The translations under genes were made by a program, and so were the position numbers. Below the pieces are notes generated by a model, which saw only the letters and a program-made list of their open reading frames with translations, did not search any database and had not been told where the DNA came from. From the NCBI GenBank assembly GCA_949948775.1, contig CATLHC010000029.1:1-33007 (forward strand): 33,007 nt of DNA, given 5' to 3'. Below, in pieces: positions 28,527 to 33,007 of this stretch (positions are counted from its first letter, which is position 1; each line of letters opens with the position of its first letter). This stretch comes from an uncultured Oscillospiraceae bacterium. GTDB lineage: Bacteria; Bacillota; Clostridia; Oscillospirales; Oscillospiraceae.

Positions 28527-30029
28527 ATGTCTATAGACAAGAGTTGGTTTGAAGAGATGGAGGCCCGCATCCCATGCGGCGAGGTCCGCACCCGGTTTGC
28601 CCCCTCCCCCACGGGGTATATGCACGTGGGCAACCTGCGTACCGCGCTGTACACCTACCTCATCGCCCGGCACGCGGGGGGGAAGTTCATTCTGCGCATC
28701 GAGGACACCGACCAGGGACGGCTGGTGAAGGACGCGGTGGACGTGATCTACGCCACCATGCGCCGGTGCGGCCTGACCTGGGACGAGGGGCCGGATGTGG
28801 GCGGCCCGGTGGGACCCTATATCCAGACCGAGCGGCGGGACTTTTATAAAAAGTACGCTGAGCTTCTGGTGGAGAAGGGGCTGGCCTATTACTGCTTCTG
28901 CGACAAGGCGGAGTCCGCCGAGGACAGCGGTAATTTTCAAAAGGTGGAGGATCCCTGCCGCTCTCTGTCCCGGGAGGAGGCGGAGGCCAATCTGGCGGCG
29001 GGCCGCTCCTATGTGATCCGCCAGCGCATCCCGGAGGGGAGCACCACCTTCCATGACGCGGTGTACGGCGACATCACCGTGGACAACGCCGAGCTGGATG
29101 ACCAGATCCTCATCAAGTCCGACGGCCTGCCCACCTACAACTTCGCCAACGTGGTGGACGACCACCTCATGGGCATCACCCACGTGGTGCGGGGGGCGGA
29201 GTACCTGTCCTCGGCGCCCAAGTATAACCTGTTGTACGAGGCCTTCGGCTGGGAGATCCCCACCTATGTCCACTGCTCCTCGGTCATGATCAACGATCCC
29301 GAGACCGGCGCGGTGCGCAAGATGTCCAAGCGCCATGGCGACCCCTCCTATGAGGACCTGGTGGCCCAGGGGTATTTGTCCCAGGCGGTGGTGAATTACG
29401 TGGCCCTGCTGGGCTGGGCGCCTCACGGGGACATCGCGGAGCAGGAGTTCTTCACCATGGACGAGCTGGTCGCCGCCTTTGACATCGCGGGCATCTCCAA
29501 GTCCCCCTCCGCCTTCGACATGGAGAAGCTGAACTACTTCAACGCCAACTATCTGCGGAACCTGTCCCCGGAGGAGTTTGCCAAAGAGGCGGAGCCGTGG
29601 ATCCGCCGGGCGGTGAAGAATGAGGCGTATGACACGGCGGACATTGCCGCCCTGCTCCAGGCCCGGTGTGAGCGGCTCAGCGACATTCCGGAGAAGGTGG
29701 ACTTCTTTGACACCCTTCCGGATTACGGCGTGGACCTGTTCACCAACAAAAAGTCCAAGACCAACAGCGAGGTGTCCCTGGAGATGCTCAGGCAGACTGC
29801 GCCGGTGCTGTCCGGCCTGGACGGCTGGAGCCAAGACGCCATCCACGGCGCGCTGGTGGGATTGGCGGAAAAGCTGGGGGTGAAGAACGCCACCCTTATG
29901 TGGCCCCTGCGCATCGCCGCGGCGGGCAAAGCGGTGACCCCCGGCGGCGCGGTGGAGATCTGCCGCATTTTGGGAAAGGATGAGACCCTGCGCCGGATGG
30001 AGCTGGGGATGAAAAAGCTGAACGGATAA
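28527..30029 (+). CDS. gltX: Glutamate--tRNA ligase
   Basis: A 500-residue class I synthetase charging tRNA-Glu (and in many Firmicutes also tRNA-Gln for later amidation). The HIGH-type motif is HVGN at 33-36 within FAPSPTGYMHVGNLRTAL; the KMSKS motif reads KMSKR at 265-269. LRIEDTDQGR and DGLPTYNFANVVDDHLMGITHVVRGAEYL are the Glu-specific blocks. The last ~170 residues are the helical anticodon-binding domain. The frame is open from 28512, but the ATG at 28527, eight bases after TTGGAGG, is the start. Own promoter and terminator: a single-gene unit. Confidence 0.96.
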   Translation: MSIDKSWFEEMEARIPCGEVRTRFAPSPTGYMHVGNLRTALYTYLIARHAGGKFILRIEDTDQGRLVKDAVDVIYATMRRCGLTWDEGPDVGGPVGPYIQTERRDFYKKYAELLVEKGLAYYCFCDKAESAEDSGNFQKVEDPCRSLSREEAEANLAAGRSYVIRQRIPEGSTTFHDAVYGDITVDNAELDDQILIKSDGLPTYNFANVVDDHLMGITHVVRGAEYLSSAPKYNLLYEAFGWEIPTYVHCSSVMINDPETGAVRKMSKRHGDPSYEDLVAQGYLSQAVVNYVALLGWAPHGDIAEQEFFTMDELVAAFDIAGISKSPSAFDMEKLNYFNANYLRNLSPEEFAKEAEPWIRRAVKNEAYDTADIAALLQARCERLSDIPEKVDFFDTLPDYGVDLFTNKKSKTNSEVSLEMLRQTAPVLSGLDGWSQDAIHGALVGLAEKLGVKNATLMWPLRIAAAGKAVTPGGAVEICRILGKDETLRRMELGMKKLNG

Positions 30030-30033
30030 GCTT

Positions 30034-30066
30034 AAGCGCCCACCCGCGGCGGGGTGGGCGCTTTTC
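30034..30066 (+). terminator. Terminator of gltX
   Basis: AAGCGCCCACCC (30034-30045) pairs with GGGTGGGCGCTT (30052-30063), followed by TTTCC. Confidence 0.85.
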
Positions 30067-30137
30067 CTTTGAAGGCGGAAAATCGTTGATACAGGCCGAC
30101 TTTCCTGACGGTCGAGTTGAATTTTGAGCCGAAGCTC

Positions 30138-30166
30138 TTGACTTTTTCCCGCCGGGCGGGTAGGGT
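30138..30166 (+). promoter_or_regulatory. Promoter of the XRE regulator with palindrome in the spacer
   Basis: TTGACT (30138-30143), a 17-bp spacer and TAGGGT (30161-30166). The spacer contains CCCGCCGGGCGGG (30148-30160), nearly symmetric, which could be an operator for the encoded regulator. Confidence 0.55.
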
Positions 30167-30199
30167 GGAGGCACATCCAACGAGAAGGAGTGACCGCAT

Positions 30200-31098
30200 A
30201 TGAGCCAGAGTGCTGAAAAGAAGTCTTTTGGAGAATACATCCGCAAAAAGCGGCTGGAGGCGGGGCTGACCCAGAAGGACTTGGCGGCGCAGCTGTTTGT
30301 CACCGAATCCACCGTCAGCAAATGGGAGCGTGGGCTGTCCTATCCGGACGTGTCGATGGTGACCTCCATCTGTGCCGCCCTGCGCATCACGGAGCACGAG
30401 TTTTTCGCGGCCTGTGACGACGACCAGGCGCATGCCCAGGAGCGGCAGGCGGCGGTGTGGCGGGGCTTGGTGACGGGGACGCGGCGGTTTTTCGCGGCGG
30501 GCTACGCCATCGCCGTTGTCACTTGCTTCATCTGTGATCTGGCGGTATTCCATACGCTGGACTGGTTTTGGATCGTACTTACAGCCGTTGCCTTGGCGTT
30601 TTGCTTTACCAACCTGCCGGCCTATGTGCGCAGGGGCAGGCGGCTGACGGCGTGTATGGGGACGGCCACCGGATGCCTGATCCTCCTGCTGCTGGCGTGC
30701 TGGCGGTATGTGGGCGGCTGGTGGCTCCTGGGCGGGCTGGCCATTACGGCGGTTTGCCTAGCCCTGCCCTGGGGTTGGTGGGCCGTCTGGCGTTTTTATG
30801 GGCGGGATTCGCCGCGGTGCGATGGCTGCCCGCGGGACCCTGGCTGAAGGGCGGAGCGATTGCCCTGCTGGCCAGCTTGGCCACGCCGGTGTTTAACAGC
30901 CTGTGCGACTTATTGATTGAGGATATGCAGGGTCCCCGCTTTCTGGACTATTTTTCCGTGCGGGATCTGCTGGCCCGGCGAAGTATGGGAGATGCCTCCT
31001 GGGTGAATCCTCTGATTTTCCAGATCATGCTGGTCTGTTCTGTTGTGCTGATCGCGATCGGCGCCGCAGTGGAGGTCCGGCGGAGAAAGCGGATGTAG
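30200..31098 (+). pseudogene. XRE-family regulator with membrane domain, frameshifted
   Basis: An N-terminal HTH_3 domain (residues 8-65: IRKKRLEAGLTQKDLAAQLFVTESTVSKWERG) is followed by a multi-helix membrane domain. The first frame runs to 30847 (215 residues) but ends in a non-membrane tail (FYGRDSPRCDGCPRDPG). The next frame continues the hydrophobic domain (LWAGFAAVRWLPAGPWLKGGAIALL...) to 31098. Adding one T to the T5 run at 30793-30797 joins them into a continuous 299-residue protein (WRFLWAGFAAVRWL). So one base is missing, either a real mutation or a sequencing error. The ATG at 30200 has AGGAG upstream. Confidence 0.8.
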
Positions 31099-31099
31099 T

Positions 31100-31130
31100 A
31101 CGAGCGCCCGGCCGCCGGCCGGGCGCTCGT
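31100..31130. terminator. Probable bidirectional terminator
   Basis: A perfect 14-bp stem (31100-31113 with 31117-31130, loop GCC) sits between the XRE gene (+) and the convergent coiled-coil gene (-). There is no T-tract on either side, so termination efficiency is uncertain. Confidence 0.6.
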
Positions 31131-31133
31131 GTA

Positions 31134-31370
31134 TTAGGCGCTGCGTTCCAGGTCCTGGATGCGGTGATTGACTACCTTCAGCTTTTCCTCCTGAAGCTCG
31201 GTGCGTTCCTCCAGCTTGTAGGTGCGCTCCACCAGATTGTTGTGGGCCTGCACCTTTTTCTCCAGCGCTTCCAGGCGGTATGCGATAAGGGCGGTGGATT
31301 TGCGGTTGGCAAAATAGCTTCCCGCCAGTGTTCCCACCAGCGCCAGCGCCGCTACAATGATGTTTTCCAT
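31134..31370 (-). CDS. Small membrane-anchored coiled-coil protein, phage-like
   Basis: A 78-residue protein: one N-terminal transmembrane helix (residues 3-20, IIVAALALVGTLAGSYFA) then a charged coiled coil (about 30-75). This TM-plus-coiled-coil architecture, including NRKSTALIAYRLEALEKKV, is what I associate with small proteins near holin/endolysin genes in Clostridial prophages. Whether it is a remnant of a phage or a domesticated gene is unknown. ATG 31370 has GGGGGAGGTGACC upstream. No other lysis gene is near. Confidence 0.75.
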   Translation of the reverse strand: MENIIVAALALVGTLAGSYFANRKSTALIAYRLEALEKKVQAHNNLVERTYKLEERTELQEEKLKVVNHRIQDLERSA

Positions 31371-31455
31371 CCGGTCACCTCCCCCGATGATTCTGCTGCT
31401 GGGTGTTTTCCCCGTTGTGTTGCCCCTTTTTGTGCATAAAGCGGAAATTTGCCCG

Positions 31456-31484
31456 TTGACAAATGTGAAGGAATATGGTAGTAT
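31456..31484 (+). promoter_or_regulatory. Promoter of the tRNA-Ser pair
   Basis: A perfect TTGACA (31456-31461), a 17-bp spacer and TAGTAT (31479-31484), 30 bp upstream of the first tRNA. Confidence 0.75.
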
Positions 31485-31513
31485 AACTCTTGCGTTTGGA
31501 CGGTTTCCGATAT

Positions 31514-31600
31514 GGAGAGATGTCCGAGTGGTTTAAGGAGCCGGTCTTGAAAACCGGTGACCCGCAAGGGCCGTGGGTTCGAATCCCACTCTCTCCGCCA
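31514..31600 (+). tRNA. tRNA-Ser (anticodon UGA)
   Basis: An 87-nt class II tRNA with 7-bp acceptor stem (GGAGAGA / TCTCTCC), D-arm, anticodon loop CTTGAAA with anticodon TGA (31548-31550), long variable arm, T-arm with GGTTCGAATCC, and an encoded CCA. The long variable arm and anticodon identify it as Ser (reading UCA and related codons). Confidence 0.96.
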
Positions 31601-31634
31601 GATTACAATTTCATCATGTTGATGTTTTCGACAC

Positions 31635-31725
31635 GCGGAAGTACCCAAGTGGCCGAAGGGGCTCCCCTGCTAAGGGAGTAGGCGGGTAAAACCGTGCGAG
31701 GGTTCAAATCCCTCCTTCCGCGCCA
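31635..31725 (+). tRNA. tRNA-Ser (anticodon GCU)
   Basis: A 91-nt class II tRNA: acceptor GCGGAAG / CTTCCGC, anticodon loop CTGCTAA with anticodon GCT (31669-31671), long variable arm, T-arm GGTTCAAATCC and encoded CCA. It reads AGC/AGU. It lies 34 bp after the first tRNA-Ser and directly before an integrase gene, so its 3' end is the probable attachment site. Confidence 0.96.
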
Positions 31726-31731
31726 GCGCAA

Positions 31732-31758
31732 GCCCTGGAATTTCAACGGTTCCAGGGC
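31732..31758 (+). terminator. Terminator of the tRNA-Ser transcript
   Basis: GCCCTGGAA (31732-31740) pairs with TTCCAGGGC (31750-31758), then ATTTTGCTGTCTTTT. Confidence 0.75.
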
Positions 31759-31772
31759 ATTTTGCTGTCTTT

Positions 31773-31794
31773 TGACCCTTACGCTGACCCTTAC
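31773..31794. repeat. Direct repeats TGACCCTTAC, possible integrase arm sites
   Basis: TGACCCTTAC occurs at 31773-31782 and 31785-31794, repeating every 12 bp. It lies between the tRNA 3' end and the integrase gene, where arm-type recombinase-binding sites are typical. Confidence 0.5.
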
Positions 31795-31819
31795 CGGGAT
31801 TTTTGCGCTTTTCGTCGGT

Positions 31820-32806
31820 CTATCCGGACACCTTGCGGATGAATTCCTCCATGCGCTCAGCGGACTGCTGGCGCATCTTCTGAGAAACGTGGCCATACAC
31901 GTCCAGAGTGAAGCTGGCCGAGGCGTGGCCCAGGTTACTCTGTACGGTCTTGATGTCGTCACCGCTCTCAATGGCCGCCACCGCGTAGCTGTGACGTAAA
32001 TCGTGGAAACGTTCTTCTTCCAGCCCGATAGACGTTACGGCCTCTTTGAAGTGCTTGTAGACCGTGAAATGGGTCAGGTGACCACCCAGTTCATTGGTAA
32101 AGACCAGCCCCCATTTGTTGTCCCACTCGCTCCCCGCCAGCAGCTGGGCCTGTGCCTGGAGACTGCGTTGCCGTTTGAGCAGCGTCATGACGGACGAAGC
32201 GGTGGAGATGACACGTGCCCGGCTGTTCTTGGTGGACACCAGCGCATAGTCTCCGCCAACCTTTTTCGTTTTTTGAAGCTGTTTGTTGACGTAGAGTGTA
32301 CTGTGGGTGAAATCCACACAGTCCCAGGTAAGCCCCAGCACCTCGCCCTGCCGCATCCCAGTGAACAGCGTGATCTGGTAGAGCAACTCGTACTTGTTTC
32401 CCTTGATAGCTTTCAAAAATGCCTCAATTTTCTCCGCATCCATGGGCTTGATCTCCTTGCGGCGGGCCTTTGGAAGGTCACACAACTCGGTGGGATTGTT
32501 GCGGATCATGCCCAGCTTCATGGCTTGATCCAGCGCACGGTGAAGCACACCGTGGATGTTCCGAATCGTTTTGGGCGAGAGCTTCTTGTCCATCAAAAGG
32601 CTGTTGTAGAACCGCTGGATTTGAGGGGCGGTCAAGGCGGATAGACGGATCGCGCCCAGTACGGGCACCAGATAATTGCGGCACACCCGTTCGTAGGCAT
32701 CCATCGTGTAGGGTTTGACTGAAAACTGGGCATAGGTCTCAATCCATGTGCCTAGCCAGATGCCCAGCGTCTCTTTGGCGGGCTCAAGGTAGGTGCCGTT
32801 ATCCAA
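31820..32806 (-). CDS. int: Tyrosine recombinase / phage-type integrase, 5' end damaged
   Basis: A site-specific recombinase. The core-binding domain (GIWLGTWIETYAQFSVKPYTMDAYERVCRNYLVPVLG...) is followed by the catalytic domain with Arg in TGMRQGEVLGLTW, HxxR in HDLRHSYAVAA, the second His in LGHAS and the nucleophile Tyr in LDVYGHVS near the C-terminus. The first usable start is a TTG at 32806, but coding clearly continues upstream in the same frame to about 32928 (IGVDKQKQKSIYGKTQKEV) with no start codon before a stop. So the N-terminal DNA-binding part is lost or needs a one-base shift. It lies next to a tRNA-Ser 3' end, as for tRNA-targeting integrases. Confidence 0.88.
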   Translation of the reverse strand: MDNGTYLEPAKETLGIWLGTWIETYAQFSVKPYTMDAYERVCRNYLVPVLGAIRLSALTAPQIQRFYNSLLMDKKLSPKTIRNIHGVLHRALDQAMKLGMIRNNPTELCDLPKARRKEIKPMDAEKIEAFLKAIKGNKYELLYQITLFTGMRQGEVLGLTWDCVDFTHSTLYVNKQLQKTKKVGGDYALVSTKNSRARVISTASSVMTLLKRQRSLQAQAQLLAGSEWDNKWGLVFTNELGGHLTHFTVYKHFKEAVTSIGLEEERFHDLRHSYAVAAIESGDDIKTVQSNLGHASASFTLDVYGHVSQKMRQQSAERMEEFIRKVSG

Positions 32807-32910
32807 CTCGGTGGTAATCTCCGCCAGTTGTTCCCGAACCTCTTTCTGGGTTTTACCATAGATGGATTTTTGCTTTTGTTTGTCAACGCCGATTTGAAAT
32901 TGTAAGAAAA

Positions 32911-32939
32911 CGCCGAAGAAATTTTGTCATTTTTCGGCG
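32911..32939. repeat. Inverted repeat at the damaged integrase start
   Basis: CGCCGAA (32911-32917) and TTCGGCG (32933-32939) flank a 15-bp AT-rich loop. It covers the place where the integrase start would be expected and might be a regulatory hairpin or a scar. Confidence 0.45.
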
Positions 32940-32955
32940 GCGGGAGTAACAAAAA

Positions 32956-33007
32956 TCAGGTACTGCCTTGCTCAAAAAGAGTGTTCACGATTTGCTGTTT
33001 CTGGCGC
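32956..33007 (-). CDS. C-terminal end of an unidentified protein (partial)
   Basis: On the minus strand a frame entering from the right edge reads RQKQQIVNTLFEQGST and stops at TGA (32956-32958). It is immediately upstream of the integrase and could be the end of a gene of the integrated element. Too short to identify. Confidence 0.35.
   Translation of the reverse strand, partial: RQKQQIVNTLFEQGST

Noticed and set aside
28452-30176. Minus-strand open frame of 574 codons opposite gltX
   Set aside because: Antisense shadow of a clear GltX, crossing the gltX terminator and promoter.
30793-30799. Programmed -1 ribosomal frameshift in the XRE gene at the T-run
   Set aside because: The heptamer T TTT TAT is not a canonical slippery site (Tyr codon would mispair after slippage) and no stimulating structure was evident; a simple deletion is more likely.
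1-33007. CRISPR arrays, rRNA genes, transposase-bearing insertion sequences
   Set aside because: No regularly spaced repeats, rRNA-like sequence or transposase frames were seen on either strand.

Overview
The window is GC-rich (roughly 60% by eye), densely packed and Gram-positive in style: strong GGAGG-type ribosome binding sites, frequent TTG/GTG starts, and sigma-A promoters with 17-bp spacers that often carry an extended TGn -10. It has a Phe T-box leader, a ZTP riboswitch, polA/pheST/gltX-type housekeeping genes and a lipoprotein gene. Gene content and protein style suggest a gut Clostridia member of the Oscillospiraceae (Flavonifractor / Lawsonibacter / Pseudoflavonifractor-like). This is inference from style, not from a database search.

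Layout. 1-1571 (-): start of a response regulator and an M17 leucyl aminopeptidase. 1700-8540, mostly +: threonine aldolase, a DtxR/MntR-type metalloregulator, a divergently read L-asparaginase, a thioredoxin-reductase-like flavoprotein with a shortened pyridine-nucleotide domain, a small P-loop protein, a nitroreductase and an isoamylase-type debranching enzyme. 8643-10500 (-): formate-THF ligase under a ZTP riboswitch, followed upstream by a cluster of DnaA boxes. 10777-16361 (-): probable operon polA - deleted nucleoside phosphorylase - rimI - GNAT - DUF3795 - tsaD, joined by several 4-nt ATGA overlaps. 16492-16905 (-): AT-richer DUF3788 gene. 17022-22790 (-): five-gene operon DUF2500 - yitT - coiled-coil peptide - pheS - pheT behind one T-box leader with a UUC (Phe) specifier. 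22930-28132 (+): flavodoxin-like protein, NAD(P)HX repair enzyme, lipoprotein, alanine racemase, a MazF toxin without its usual antitoxin gene, and a secreted protein. 28133-28526: intergenic region with a possible small RNA and a strong terminator. 28527-31098 (+): gltX and a frameshifted XRE/membrane regulator. 31134-33007: phage-like TM/coiled-coil gene (-), two tRNA-Ser genes (+) and a tyrosine recombinase (-) next to the second tRNA, which looks like the left edge of an integrated element.

Most notable: the ZTP riboswitch and the oriC-like DnaA-box cluster upstream of fhs; the Phe T-box that governs membrane proteins as well as pheST; a PheT with a large insertion resembling a second copy of its own OB-fold; a possible ferredoxin-type flavin thioredoxin reductase; two families of short interspersed repeats, one associated with duplication of the mazF 3' end; and several decaying genes (nucleoside phosphorylase, XRE regulator, integrase 5' end).
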